A DNA stretch of 64,000 nucleotides from Caldicellulosiruptor bescii DSM 6725 (GCF_000022325.1 NC_012034.1:452501-516500), one strand, 5' to 3'; positions 35,721 to 44,737 are shown, numbered from the stretch's first letter. Numbers and translations: made by a program. The notes: generated by a model not told the origin, from the sequence alone.

Positions 35721-37538
35721 ATGCCTGTTTTAAGAATATATACTGAAAATAAATCTGCGATAGAAATAGAAGCAGAAAAAAGCTCAAATCTTTTGGATGT
35801 CCTTCAAAGAAGTTCATTTGACATTGAAGCAAGTTGTGGCGGCAGAGGTGTGTGTGGAAAGTGCAAGGTGAGAGTCAAAAAAGGTCAAAAACCTTATTTA
35901 GAAAATCTTACACCGGAAGAAAGAAGACACCTGAGAGAAGATGAGATATCAAGAGGTGTTCGGCTTGCATGTAAGGTAGAGGTTTGCGAAGATTTAGATG
36001 TTTTTTTAGAAAAATTTTCTGAAAAAGCAAATGTACTTTCACATTTTACCTTGAATGATTTTGAGTATGAAGAAAATATAATTGTAAAAAAGGTGGTTTT
36101 ACAGAAACCTTCTTTAGACGACCAAAAAAGTTTTGAACTGAGGCTAAAAGAAGTAATTGGTAATAGCAATTTAAAAGTTTTGCCAAGAACCTTGCAAAAG
36201 CTTGCAAGACTAAAGGACCAGGATTTTTATGCAGTTATTTATTCAGATGAGATTGTGGATGTGAAAAACTCTTCCCTTGCATTTGGTCTTGCTGTGGATA
36301 TTGGAACAACTACTGTTGTATGTTATCTTGTTGATATGATTAAAAAAAGAGTAGTGGATTTTTACTCTTTTGTAAATCCTCAGAAGAAATTTGGTGCTGA
36401 TGTTATTTCACGAATAGATTTTGCAAGAGAAAAAGAAGAAGGGCTTTTTATTCTTCAAAAAGAAATTTTAAATTCACTAAACAGAGCATTAAAAATTCTT
36501 ACACAGAAAAACCTTATATCTCAAGATGATATATATGTTACAGTATTTGTAGGCAATACAACAATGTTACATCTTCTTCTGGGGGTTGACCCTCAAACAA
36601 TTGCAGTTTCTCCATTTGTGCCAATTTTTACCGAAAATATTATTGCAAAGCCGAATGAATTGGGACTCGAAATAAATTCAGAAGGTGCTGTCAAGATTTT
36701 AAATAGCATTTCAGCATATGTTGGTGCTGATATTGTTGCTGGGATACTTTCAATTAGAATGCATAAAAGTCCTAAGGTTTCGCTTCTTTTGGACCTTGGA
36801 ACAAACGGCGAGATGGTACTTGGAAATAATCAATTTTTGATTGCATGTTCAACCGCTGCAGGTCCTGCATTTGAAGGTGTTAATATTTCATGCGGAATTA
36901 GCGCTGTTGAGGGAGCAGTTGATAGTGTAAAAATAGAAGAAGGTAGGATACATTTTACAACAGTAGGGCAAAAACCGCCACTCGGCATTTGTGGTTCAGG
37001 GATAGTTGATGCTGTTTTTTATATGCTTAAAGAAGGTATCATAGATGAAACTGGCAGGTTTTGTATTCAAAATGATACATATAAATCATACATGAAAGAA
37101 GTTAACAATCAACAAGCCTTTTTCATCACCGACTCTATCTATATAACTCAGAAAGATATAAGAGAGATTCAACTTGCAAAGGCAGCAATCTCAGCTGGAA
37201 TAAAGACAATGATAAAACATGCTAAAATTACAGAAGATGATATAGAAAATGTATATTTAGCTGGCGGTTTTGGGAATTACATAAATCCGAAATCTGCTGT
37301 TGGAATTGGTATTATTCCAAGGAAACTGAAAGATAAAATAGTTTCTGTTGGGAACAGTGCTGGTGCGGGAGCTTTGCTTGCACTTTTGAGCAAGAAAATG
37401 GAGTTTGAAGCTCAGGAGATAGTAAAGAAGGTAGATTATATAGAACTTTCAAATTCTCAGGAATTTAATCAGTTTTTTGTTGAAAGTATGATATTTGAGA
37501 ACCTCAGTCAAGAAGGTGAGCAGAAACAAGATGGTTGA
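35721..37538 (+). CDS. Ferredoxin-ASKHA domain protein (DUF4445; corrinoid-activator-like)
   Basis: 605 aa from ATG 35721; a GTG at 35706 overlapping the preceding stop is in frame but would place the AAGGAG too close. Residues 1-80 are a plant-type [2Fe-2S] ferredoxin with CGGRGVCGKC and a later RLACKVEVC. The rest is the ASKHA ATPase-like domain with DIGTTTVVCYLVD, LLDLGTNGEMVLG, GICGSGIVDAVFY and VYLAGGFGNY. Relatives such as RamA and the RACo activators reduce the cobalt of corrinoid proteins at the cost of ATP. No corrinoid methyltransferase is nearby, so the partner is not identified. Confidence 0.88.
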   Translation: MPVLRIYTENKSAIEIEAEKSSNLLDVLQRSSFDIEASCGGRGVCGKCKVRVKKGQKPYLENLTPEERRHLREDEISRGVRLACKVEVCEDLDVFLEKFSEKANVLSHFTLNDFEYEENIIVKKVVLQKPSLDDQKSFELRLKEVIGNSNLKVLPRTLQKLARLKDQDFYAVIYSDEIVDVKNSSLAFGLAVDIGTTTVVCYLVDMIKKRVVDFYSFVNPQKKFGADVISRIDFAREKEEGLFILQKEILNSLNRALKILTQKNLISQDDIYVTVFVGNTTMLHLLLGVDPQTIAVSPFVPIFTENIIAKPNELGLEINSEGAVKILNSISAYVGADIVAGILSIRMHKSPKVSLLLDLGTNGEMVLGNNQFLIACSTAAGPAFEGVNISCGISAVEGAVDSVKIEEGRIHFTTVGQKPPLGICGSGIVDAVFYMLKEGIIDETGRFCIQNDTYKSYMKEVNNQQAFFITDSIYITQKDIREIQLAKAAISAGIKTMIKHAKITEDDIENVYLAGGFGNYINPKSAVGIGIIPRKLKDKIVSVGNSAGAGALLALLSKKMEFEAQEIVKKVDYIELSNSQEFNQFFVESMIFENLSQEGEQKQDG

Positions 37539-38220
37539 AGAGATAAGAGTGAAAGATAAAATAAAACTTTGGATATTCATTTTTATCATGGTACTTTCCA
37601 TATTTGCTCTTGTATATGCCGAAAAACAACATCAGCTAAACCCCAAGTTTATAAAACAGTATATCACCCATTTTGGTGTTTGGGCACCAGTTGCATTTTT
37701 AATACTCTACTCAGTAAAATCTTTTATAATTTTCATTCCGGCAGGAGTATTTATGCTTGCTGCAGGACTTTCATTTGGCACATTATTTGGGGCACTTATT
37801 TTAATTGTAGGTACTCTTCTTTCTTCTACCATTGGTTTTGTGTTTGCAAGGTATTTTGGTAAAGACTATGTGCAAAAAAAGCTTAAAAACACAAAGTTTT
37901 CTAATGTAGGCAAGAAGATAGCTGAAAAAGGTTTTTTAATCATATTACTTTTGAGGCTTGTGCCAATCCTCCCTTACGATGCTATAAACTATATATGTGG
38001 TCTTTCAAAGATAAGGTACAGAGACTTTATACTTGCCACCTTTATTGGAACAGTACCTGCATGTTTTTTGTACGCTTATCTTGGTGAAAATATCTTAAGA
38101 CCGTTTTCTAAAGGATTTTATTTAAGCTTGTGTTTAGTAATTGTTATATCCCTCACACCTATTCTTTTTGCAAAGACAATAAAAGAATTTTTGCAGGATG
38201 ATAAAGAAGAAGAGAATTAG
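37531..38220 (+). CDS. VTT-domain membrane protein (TVP38/TMEM64 family)
   Basis: 229 aa from ATG 37531 (AAGGTGAG upstream); overlaps the preceding gene by 8 bases. Five to six membrane segments. The VTT/SNARE-associated core reads FIPAGVFMLAAGLSFGTLFG, then RLVPILPYDAINYICGLSKI and LATFIGTVPACFLYAYLG. The family includes DedA-like lipid scramblases and transporters acting in the cytoplasmic membrane. The role here is probably phospholipid or undecaprenyl-phosphate handling, by family resemblance only. Confidence 0.88.
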   Translation: MVEEIRVKDKIKLWIFIFIMVLSIFALVYAEKQHQLNPKFIKQYITHFGVWAPVAFLILYSVKSFIIFIPAGVFMLAAGLSFGTLFGALILIVGTLLSSTIGFVFARYFGKDYVQKKLKNTKFSNVGKKIAEKGFLIILLLRLVPILPYDAINYICGLSKIRYRDFILATFIGTVPACFLYAYLGENILRPFSKGFYLSLCLVIVISLTPILFAKTIKEFLQDDKEEEN

Positions 38221-38234
38221 CATAAAATTTAATT

Positions 38235-38996
38235 ATGAAATGGGAAATAGAGATAAGGGAAGGAATAAAAAGATTGAAAAATAAAAAATTAAAGCTATTT
38301 TCAGTTTGCACAGCGTTTTTAGCTTTTATAGCTTTAACAGCTTTTTTGTTCGTAAATACCAATATATTAAAAGTTGTTGAGATATTTAGTGAAAATAATT
38401 GTCAAGCAAAAAATCTTGTTGTTGTTGACCCGGGGCACGGTGGGTTTGACCCGGGGGCAGTGAGTGGTGATATAAAAGAATCTGTGATAAACCTTCAGAT
38501 TGCAAGAAAATTGAAGGAATATTTTGAGATGTTTGGTTTTAAAGTTCTTCTTACACGTTCAACAGAAGATGATTTGAGCGAATATAATAAAAAGGCCCAT
38601 GACTTAAAAAAGAGGAAAGAGATTGTTTTAGAAAATAATCCTCAGGTTTTTATCTCTATTCATTTAAACAGCTTTCCGGTGAGTAAGTACTTTGGTGCGC
38701 AGGTGTTTTATGACAAATCAAATGAGGAGGCGAAAAAACTTGCTTTGTTTGTCCAAAATGAACTGAGATATATGCCAAATGGACTTGTAAATAGACGACA
38801 GCCAAAACCAATAGATGTATATATCCTGAAAAACCTCAAAATTCCTGCTATATTGATAGAATGCGGTTTTATGTCAAACAAAATGGAACTGTCTTTGCTC
38901 CAGAACCATCAATACCAAGACTGGCTTTCATACTCAATATTGAAAGGAGTTTTAAGCTATTTAGACCAAAAAAAGGAGATGATAAAAAGTGAATGA
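38235..38996 (+). CDS. cwlD: N-acetylmuramoyl-L-alanine amidase, CwlD-like
   Basis: 253 aa. Residues 20-45 form a membrane anchor. The Amidase_3 domain (60-245) has zinc ligands in VVDPGHGGFDPGA, a following Glu in KESVINLQIA and His in FISIHLNSFP. The catalytic Glu lies in LIECGFMSN. CwlD removes peptide side chains from muramic acid during spore cortex formation, and family length and anchor fit. Other small amidases of this family act at septation, so the sporulation role is likely rather than proved. It overlaps the next gene by 8 bases. Confidence 0.85.
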   Translation: MKWEIEIREGIKRLKNKKLKLFSVCTAFLAFIALTAFLFVNTNILKVVEIFSENNCQAKNLVVVDPGHGGFDPGAVSGDIKESVINLQIARKLKEYFEMFGFKVLLTRSTEDDLSEYNKKAHDLKKRKEIVLENNPQVFISIHLNSFPVSKYFGAQVFYDKSNEEAKKLALFVQNELRYMPNGLVNRRQPKPIDVYILKNLKIPAILIECGFMSNKMELSLLQNHQYQDWLSYSILKGVLSYLDQKKEMIKSE

Positions 38997-40380
38997 TGTA
39001 AAAGTTATGATAAATAAAGAAATTGAAAATTTAAAAGATGAAATAGTGAATACTACTTTAAAGCTTATAAAAATCAGGAGTGTTGAGGATACACCTGCAC
39101 CAAATATGCCGTTTGGCAAGGGAATTAATGATGCCCTGCTTGTGTGTGAAAATCTATGCAAAAGCTTGGGATTTGAAACAAAAAACTATGATGGATATGC
39201 GCTTGAGGCGGTCTATGGGAATCAGGATGAGGATGTGTGTGTTATAGGTCATTTAGATGTTGTGCCCGAAGGGGAAGGATGGAGTGTGCCACCTTATGAA
39301 GGGGTTGTAAAGGACGGTAAAATTTTTGGACGTGGCGCGATTGATGACAAAGGTCCGACTGTTGCGGCTCTTTATGGCATGTATGTGGTTAAAAAGCTTA
39401 CCCAGGAAGGGAAGATTTCTCTTAAAAGAAAGCTAAGGTTTGTTTTTGGGACAAACGAAGAGGGTGGCTCTAAGTGTCTTCAGTATTATTTTGAAAGAGC
39501 AAAATATCCAACTGTTGGGTTTACTCCAGATGCTGATTTTCCTGTCATTCAAGGTGAAAAAGGTTTTCTGGTGTTTGAGCTTACAAAAGATGTGGAAGAT
39601 ACCTTTGAAATTGAGGGTGGACAGCGACCTAACATGGTGCCTGACAAGTGCAGGTTCGAAGGCAGTTTTGATGTCCAAAAAGCTAAAGAAATTATTAGTA
39701 TAAAAGGGCTGAATGATAAGGCAGAAGTTTTTGAAGAAGCTGGTAAGACATGTATAATTACAAAGGGAGTTTCTGCTCATGGGAGTCTGCCTTTCAAAGG
39801 TGAAAATGCAATATCGTATATGTTTGATATTTTAAATGATCTTTGGACAAAAGAGGATGAGTTTAGAAGATTTATTGATTTTTATAATAATCATATTGGA
39901 TTTGATGTGTTTGGAGAAAAACTTTCAATAGGGTTTGAAGATGAAAAGTCAGGCAAGCTTGTGTCAAATGTCGGGATGATACGTAAAGAAAAAGGCAGAC
40001 TTGTCCTTACAATAAATGTTCGCTATCCAGTTGACACCTCATATGAGGAGATAGAAAATAAAGTAAAGGAAGTGCTGCAGGATTATAATATTGAATATCG
40101 TTTGGTGACAAACGTTCCCCCTCTTTATTTTGAAGCTGACCACTTTTTAATCAGGACCTTGCTTGAGGTTTACAGAGAATTTACAAACGACGATACACAG
40201 CCGCTTGTGATTGGCGGTGGAACATACGCAAGGTGGGCAAAAAATGTGGTTGCTTTTGGTCCAAATATGCCGGGTGATGAAGAAGTTGCCCATCAGAAAG
40301 ATGAATATATCCTTATAGATAGGCTAATCCTTTGTAGCAAAATCTATGCAAATGCTATTTACAGGCTTGCAAAAGAATAG
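38989..40380 (+). CDS. M20 family dipeptidase (PepV-like)
   Basis: 463 aa starting at GTG 38989 (AAGGAG upstream). Two-zinc hydrolase: first metal ligands in VIGHLDVVPEGEGW, bridging Asp in GRGAIDDKGPTVAAL, catalytic Glu pair in FGTNEEGGSKC, then Asp in TPDADFPVI and a C-terminal His in DEEVAHQKDEY. The lid domain (about 185-380) is as in PepV. It hydrolyses dipeptides in the cytosol. The naming follows PepV/Xaa-His dipeptidase; specificity is not deducible. It closes the cluster that began at zapA; a terminator follows. Confidence 0.92.
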   Translation: MNDVKVMINKEIENLKDEIVNTTLKLIKIRSVEDTPAPNMPFGKGINDALLVCENLCKSLGFETKNYDGYALEAVYGNQDEDVCVIGHLDVVPEGEGWSVPPYEGVVKDGKIFGRGAIDDKGPTVAALYGMYVVKKLTQEGKISLKRKLRFVFGTNEEGGSKCLQYYFERAKYPTVGFTPDADFPVIQGEKGFLVFELTKDVEDTFEIEGGQRPNMVPDKCRFEGSFDVQKAKEIISIKGLNDKAEVFEEAGKTCIITKGVSAHGSLPFKGENAISYMFDILNDLWTKEDEFRRFIDFYNNHIGFDVFGEKLSIGFEDEKSGKLVSNVGMIRKEKGRLVLTINVRYPVDTSYEEIENKVKEVLQDYNIEYRLVTNVPPLYFEADHFLIRTLLEVYREFTNDDTQPLVIGGGTYARWAKNVVAFGPNMPGDEEVAHQKDEYILIDRLILCSKIYANAIYRLAKE

Positions 40381-40388
40381 TAAAAAGC

Positions 40389-40440
40389 AAAGAGGCCGTG
40401 GTCTTGTTTTTGAACAGGACTTTTCAGCCTCTTTGTCTTT
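40389..40440. terminator. Bidirectional terminator between pepV-like gene and ytaF
   Basis: AAGAGGC at the 5' side pairs with GCCTCTT at 40427-40433, with further GTCTTGTT/AACAGGAC pairing inside, and a T run at 40434-40442. Serves both convergent genes. Confidence 0.8.
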
Positions 40441-40441
40441 T

Positions 40442-41068
40442 TTAAAATAGGTTGTAAATTCCAAGAATAATTAAAACAATTCCGGGGATGTAATTGGCAA
40501 TAATTGATTTTTTGAAGAGTTTAAAAAAGTAGGCAAAGACATTTCCTGCAGAGATAGCTATAAATTGAAATACTGGTATAAGAAGTATTTGATATATATT
40601 TGCAAGGTTTGAAAGACCCAATGAGAATGAAGCAGAAAGGCTATCAAACGAAAGTGCAAGAGCGACTAAGAGAGCTTCTGCAGGTTCAATTGACCCTGAA
40701 CTATCAATGTCGGATAGTCCAGGTTCTTTTATGATTTTTATAGTAAGTCCGATCGATTTTAAAGAGAGGTTAACAAGTGTCTTGGGTAAAGGGCTGTTGT
40801 TCTTTTCAATAAGTGTTCTAATTACAAATACTATGCCGATTATTATCATAAAAATAGCGCCCAAGTGTGAAGAAAGTTGAGGTTCAAGAAATTTACCACA
40901 GCCTTTTCCCATGAAAAATGAAATTATGGTGATACTCATTGACGTAAAAAAGATGATTAACTTTGACTTTGTAAGAATTTTAATTCCTTTTGCACCAAAT
41001 GCAACTCCAAAGAAGAGTGCGTCAAGGTTAAGCGACAAAATTACCACGAAGAACTGGTATATATTCAT
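40442..41068 (-). CDS. ytaF: Sporulation membrane protein YtaF-like (MntP family)
   Basis: 208 aa, six membrane segments. It starts YQFFVVILSLNLDALFFGVA; the paired repeats SLNLDALFFGVAFG and ALSFDSLSASFSLG each carry an intramembrane Asp, the hallmark of the MntP/YtaF family. A soluble loop (110-140) contains DIDSSGSIEP between halves, as in YtaF. MntP members export manganese. YtaF is associated with sporulation but its transported ion is uncertain. Single gene, divergent from the ECF sigma gene. Confidence 0.85.
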   Translation of the reverse strand: MNIYQFFVVILSLNLDALFFGVAFGAKGIKILTKSKLIIFFTSMSITIISFFMGKGCGKFLEPQLSSHLGAIFMIIIGIVFVIRTLIEKNNSPLPKTLVNLSLKSIGLTIKIIKEPGLSDIDSSGSIEPAEALLVALALSFDSLSASFSLGLSNLANIYQILLIPVFQFIAISAGNVFAYFFKLFKKSIIANYIPGIVLIILGIYNLF

Positions 41069-41228
41069 TCTAAAATATGTGCACCTGCCACCTTTTAGTC
41101 TTTATTATTATACGAACAACAAGTTATTTTGGTAACGAAACAAAATTTTTGCTTTTCGCGTTATAATAAATATAGTAAAATTTTAGGTGTGTGATAAAAA
41201 ATAAACAAGAGGGGAATAAAAGTAGACA

Positions 41229-41771
41229 ATGGATGAAAGAGAATTGGTAGAAAAAGCAAAGAAAGACAAGAAATACTTTGAAAAGTTATATGAGATGTAT
41301 TTCGACAAGATTTACTCTTACATATACTATAGAACGTTCAACCATCTTATTACAGAAGACCTGACAAGCGAAACCTTTATAAAAGTGCTGAGGTCACTTG
41401 ACAGGTTTGAATGGAAAGAAAATGGTTCTTTTTCAGCATGGATATTCCGTATTGCTCAGAATGTTGTAAATGACTATTACAGGAACAAAAAAGAATTTGT
41501 TGATATTGAGAAAATTTCAGACAGTCCGTGGATGAAAAATCCAGAGGATGAGCTTTTAGATAAAGTTGAGAAAGATATAATTAAAAGTGCACTTAAAAAG
41601 CTTACAAAGGACCAGCAGGAAGTTGTGATTCTGCGGTACGGTGCGAATATGAAATTTCATGAGATTGCAAAAATAAAAAACAAATCCGATGTAGCTGTAA
41701 GAGCCCTATTTTTCAGAGCAATACATTCGCTCAAAGAAATGCTTTTAAAAGAGGTGCATGAAAGTGAATGA
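41229..41771 (+). CDS. ECF-type RNA polymerase sigma factor
   Basis: 180 aa. Region 2 reads YFEKLYEMYFDKIYSYIYYR and ITEDLTSETFIKVLRSLDRF, with the FSAWIFRIAQNVVNDYYR promoter-melting stretch. Region 4 is LTKDQQEVVILRYGANMKFH and IAKIKNKSDVAVRALFFRAI. No region 1 or 3, so it is an ECF factor. It overlaps by 14 bases the next gene, whose product looks like a membrane-bound anti-sigma factor. Targets are unknown. Confidence 0.9.
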   Translation: MDERELVEKAKKDKKYFEKLYEMYFDKIYSYIYYRTFNHLITEDLTSETFIKVLRSLDRFEWKENGSFSAWIFRIAQNVVNDYYRNKKEFVDIEKISDSPWMKNPEDELLDKVEKDIIKSALKKLTKDQQEVVILRYGANMKFHEIAKIKNKSDVAVRALFFRAIHSLKEMLLKEVHESE

Positions 41772-43152
41772 TGAAAAACTTGACAAAATTTTTGAAGAGG
41801 CTTTTAAAGTTGAATATCGAAAAGAATTTAAACAAGAGCTGAAAGATTTGTTGTTAAAAGAATATGATAAGAGAAAAAAAGGAAGATTTTTCTTTAGGAT
41901 ATCAACAGTTGTTGCAGCATGTATAGTTTTAGCTATTGTTGCTTTTGGGGCTTTAAAACTTGATTTGATGAGATTGAATGTGCAGGACACTTCATTTGTA
42001 AAGACAGAGATGGAAAAAGTATTCCAGCAGCAGGATACAAGTACAAGACAAGAGACAGAACAGAATGATAACAATAGCAAAAATAGCAATCTTTTTACCA
42101 AGCAAAAAACTTTGCAAAAAAGTGATGATCTTGTGAAAAGTCAGACTCAGAGCACAGGGCAAAAGCAAACTTCAAATGATGATAAAAGGATGAGCAGTGA
42201 CAGTAAAGGGACATTTGTAACATCATTTTCCACAAAATCAGGTTCTGAAAAATCTTCTGAAGTCACAAAAAAAACAAGCTCTACTATAAATGAAAACAAA
42301 AATAATATAGACAAAAAAGTTCCAAATTCAAGTGTATCTTTGCAAAATGCTGTAAACCCCAAAATTGTTAAAAGTGATTTTGAAAGTAAAACAAAGCAGA
42401 GTATAGAGAAAGATTTTGATTCAAATTCTAAAAACGAAAGCTCAGATACATCCGTAATTGTTACAAAACAGAATAAAGAAGTTGAAAAAGAAAAGCAAGA
42501 TATGATAGTAAAAGTGCAGGAAGAGAATGTGTTGGAAAGTGTTTATGTTTTAAAAGAGGATGAACTTAAAATAGACAAAGAACATGTTTTGGATATTTTA
42601 TCAACCATTGTGTCATCTGGTGTGTATGAAAAAGTGTATTTTACTCCCCAAAATATTGTTCAAGCTGATGTTTATGATGGTTATTTAAATTTTGTGGTAG
42701 CCAAAAGAGATATACAGGTTTCAATTTACCGATTTTCAGAAAACCAGGCACAAGAGGATGTTTTCAAGAGCGTTTATGATAAGACCAGCCTTATTTTACA
42801 AAAACTTGGTATAAAGGATTACAAAATATCTGTCTTTCCCAAAGAGGAGGGCTACAGGGCGGAGATTGTCATTTATTTTAACGGATACAGGATATTTGAT
42901 GTGGACAGTTTTATAGATTATTCAAACAATGCAGATGTTATTGGTGGTAGGATTTATCTTAAAAACTTTTCAAAATTTAAAAGTATAAAAATAATAGATG
43001 CAAAAACGGCTGTAAAAGAATTTGAAAAAAGGTATAACCTTAAAGATGTAGAACCATCTGATATTGATATTGTATATAGGAAAACAGGAGAACTTTTTAT
43101 TCCAGTATATATTTACATTTATGAAAACAAAATATACTGGTTGGAAAAGTAG
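41758..43152 (+). CDS. Membrane-bound putative anti-sigma factor with large extracytoplasmic domain
   Basis: 464 aa. Residues 1-40 are a charged cytosolic segment (DKIFEEAFKVEYRKEFKQEL), 45-67 a membrane helix (FFRISTVVAACIVLAIVAFG), 75-245 a disordered Ser/Thr/Lys/Gln-rich stretch with many STKSGSEKSS-type repeats, and 250-464 a folded beta-rich domain (VYVLKEDELKIDKEHVLDIL ... IYENKIYWLEK). Gene overlap with the ECF sigma factor and this topology fit an anti-sigma/sensor protein, with the tail reading signals in the wall. The cytosolic segment lacks a clear zinc motif. The disordered spacer is unusually long. Confidence 0.7.
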   Translation: MKVNDEKLDKIFEEAFKVEYRKEFKQELKDLLLKEYDKRKKGRFFFRISTVVAACIVLAIVAFGALKLDLMRLNVQDTSFVKTEMEKVFQQQDTSTRQETEQNDNNSKNSNLFTKQKTLQKSDDLVKSQTQSTGQKQTSNDDKRMSSDSKGTFVTSFSTKSGSEKSSEVTKKTSSTINENKNNIDKKVPNSSVSLQNAVNPKIVKSDFESKTKQSIEKDFDSNSKNESSDTSVIVTKQNKEVEKEKQDMIVKVQEENVLESVYVLKEDELKIDKEHVLDILSTIVSSGVYEKVYFTPQNIVQADVYDGYLNFVVAKRDIQVSIYRFSENQAQEDVFKSVYDKTSLILQKLGIKDYKISVFPKEEGYRAEIVIYFNGYRIFDVDSFIDYSNNADVIGGRIYLKNFSKFKSIKIIDAKTAVKEFEKRYNLKDVEPSDIDIVYRKTGELFIPVYIYIYENKIYWLEK

Positions 43153-43170
43153 ATTTTAAAATGGTATAAT
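43142..43170 (+). promoter_or_regulatory. Probable promoter of the rsbV-rsbW-sigma operon
   Basis: TGGAAA (43142-43147), 17-bp spacer, TATAAT (43165-43170), 35 bp before the first gene; TTACGGAGG ribosome site follows. The -35 box lies within the end of the preceding gene. Confidence 0.5.
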
Positions 43171-43204
43171 AAGATATACAAAAATATTTACGGAGGTTTT
43201 TGTT

Positions 43205-43513
43205 ATGAACCTTGATTTAAAAGAGAAAATTTCTGAAAATGGTGTTGTGATAGAGCTTAAAGGTGAGCTTGACATATTTTCTTCACCAACTTTGAAAGAC
43301 AAGCTCTATTCATTGATTGATACATCATCAAGTGACGTTATTATTGATATGAACGATGTAAGCTATATAGACTCAACCGGGCTTGGTGTATTTGTAGGTG
43401 CTTTGAAAAAATCAAAGCAAAAAGGTACAAATATCGTTCTTAAGAACTTAAAACCCAATGTGAAGAAGGTTTTCACTATCACTGGGCTTGACAAGGTGTT
43501 CAGAATTGAATGA
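43205..43513 (+). CDS. Anti-sigma factor antagonist (SpoIIAA/RsbV family)
   Basis: 102 aa STAS-domain protein. The conserved phosphorylation site is Ser in YIDSTGLGVFVGALK, and GELDIFSSPTLKDKL opens the family fold. In partner-switching systems the unphosphorylated form binds the anti-sigma kinase and frees the sigma factor. It overlaps the putative kinase gene by 4 bases (ATGA), which in turn precedes a sigma-B/F-type gene, giving the canonical order. Confidence 0.93.
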   Translation: MNLDLKEKISENGVVIELKGELDIFSSPTLKDKLYSLIDTSSSDVIIDMNDVSYIDSTGLGVFVGALKKSKQKGTNIVLKNLKPNVKKVFTITGLDKVFRIE

Positions 43514-43887
43514 GGGGGCAAAAGTCGAATATGGACCAAATTATGTTAACAATTCCGCCCAAAGCTGAATATATTATGGTAGTAAGATTAACACTATCTG
43601 GGATAGCTGCGCGAGCAGGCTTTGATTTTGAAACAATAGAGGATTTGAAAATGGCCATATCAGAGGTTTTCAACCTATTTGAAATAGAAAAGCTAAAAGG
43701 GAAAATATCTGTGGAGTTTAACATTGCAAGTGAGTTTTTGGACATAAGAATTGATGTGCCTAATGGTGAGCTGAGAGACAACGAGCTTGCAAAGATGATC
43801 CTTCAAACTTTAACAGATGATGCAGAATTTGAAAAAACTGGGGATGGTCATAGAGTAAAACTCAAAAAATATCATCGAGGGGTCTGA
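43510..43887 (+). CDS. Anti-sigma factor kinase-like protein (RsbW/SpoIIAB family), degenerate
   Basis: 125 aa, with the GHKL-type start IPPKAEYIMVVRLTLSGIAA and EDLKMAISEVFNLFEIEKL. The N box normally reads E-x-x-x-N in this place; here it is SEVFNLF with the Asn one residue early. The glycine-rich G1 box normally seen before the C-terminus is not visible; instead LTDDAEFEKTGDGHRVKLKKY follows. So ATP binding may be lost or altered. It lies between the antagonist and sigma genes and is presumed to bind the sigma factor. It may act as a scaffold or use an unusual ATP site. Confidence 0.75.
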   Translation: MRGQKSNMDQIMLTIPPKAEYIMVVRLTLSGIAARAGFDFETIEDLKMAISEVFNLFEIEKLKGKISVEFNIASEFLDIRIDVPNGELRDNELAKMILQTLTDDAEFEKTGDGHRVKLKKYHRGV

Positions 43888-43891
43888 TTTG

Positions 43892-44662
43892 ATGGTTGAT
43901 GAAAAAAGGACATTAGAGATTGATGATGAAAAAATTGATAGACTCTTCGAAGAATATCAAAAAACAAAGTCTATTGAACTTAGAAATGAACTTGTAAACA
44001 AGTACCTTTATATAGCCGAGATTATAGCAAAAAAGTTTGTAGGAAGAGGAATAGACTATGAAGACCTTTATCAGGTTGCATGTATTGCACTAATAAACGC
44101 TGTTGAGAGATTTGAACCCAACAAGGGCTATAAATTCACAAGTTTTGCAACCCCGACCATAATGGGAGAGATAAAAAGGTATTTTAGAGATAGAGCTTCA
44201 ATCATCAGACTTCCAAGAAGAATCTACGAAACCTCTGCCAAGATAAAACTTGCAACAGAAGTGCTTTCTACAAAATTGAAAAGACCACCGAAGGTAGAAG
44301 AGATTGCTCAGCATCTTAACATGAGTGCTGAAGAAGTTTTAGAGGTAATGGAAGCATCTAACAACTATCTTCCCCAGTCTTTGGACCAGACAATGTATGA
44401 GGATGAAGAGATGACGCTTGGAGATGTTCTTGGCAAGAGTGATGAAAACATCTTGCAGGTGGAAAATGTTGAAGCTGTAAAAAAGGCGATTGAAAGGCTT
44501 TCGCCTTTTGAGAGAGAGTTTGTTCAAAAGCGGTTTTTTGAAGAGAAGACTCAAAAGGAAATTGCTGAGGAGATGAACGTTTCGCAGATGTACATCTCAC
44601 GCCTTGAGAAAAAGGTGCTAAAAAAATTAAAGGATTTCATTGAAGAGAAAAAAGAGGAATAA
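43892..44662 (+). CDS. SigB/SigF-type alternative sigma factor
   Basis: 256 aa from ATG 43892 (GAGGGG upstream; TTG 43889 is possible). Region 2 (YEDLYQVACIALINAVERFE and YKFTSFATPTIMGEIKRYFR), region 3 (RLPRRIYETSAKIKLATEVL) and region 4 (LSPFEREFVQKRFFEEKTQK, EIAEEMNVSQMYISRLEKKV) are all present, the plan of sigma-B/F/G proteins. Third gene of a partner-switching operon. It could be a general-stress or a forespore-type factor; order rsbV-rsbW-sigma is shared by both. Terminator follows. Confidence 0.9.
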   Translation: MVDEKRTLEIDDEKIDRLFEEYQKTKSIELRNELVNKYLYIAEIIAKKFVGRGIDYEDLYQVACIALINAVERFEPNKGYKFTSFATPTIMGEIKRYFRDRASIIRLPRRIYETSAKIKLATEVLSTKLKRPPKVEEIAQHLNMSAEEVLEVMEASNNYLPQSLDQTMYEDEEMTLGDVLGKSDENILQVENVEAVKKAIERLSPFEREFVQKRFFEEKTQKEIAEEMNVSQMYISRLEKKVLKKLKDFIEEKKEE

Positions 44663-44672
44663 GAAAACATAC

Positions 44673-44725
44673 AAGACTGCCGTTGTAGGCAAAAACCAAT
44701 TTTTTCTGCGCGGCAGTCTTTTTTA
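44673..44725 (+). terminator. Terminator after the sigma-factor operon
   Basis: AAGACTGCCG / CGGCAGTCTT (44673-44682, 44711-44720) followed by TTTTTAT. Confidence 0.85.
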
Positions 44726-44737
44726 TCATCCTTTTTC

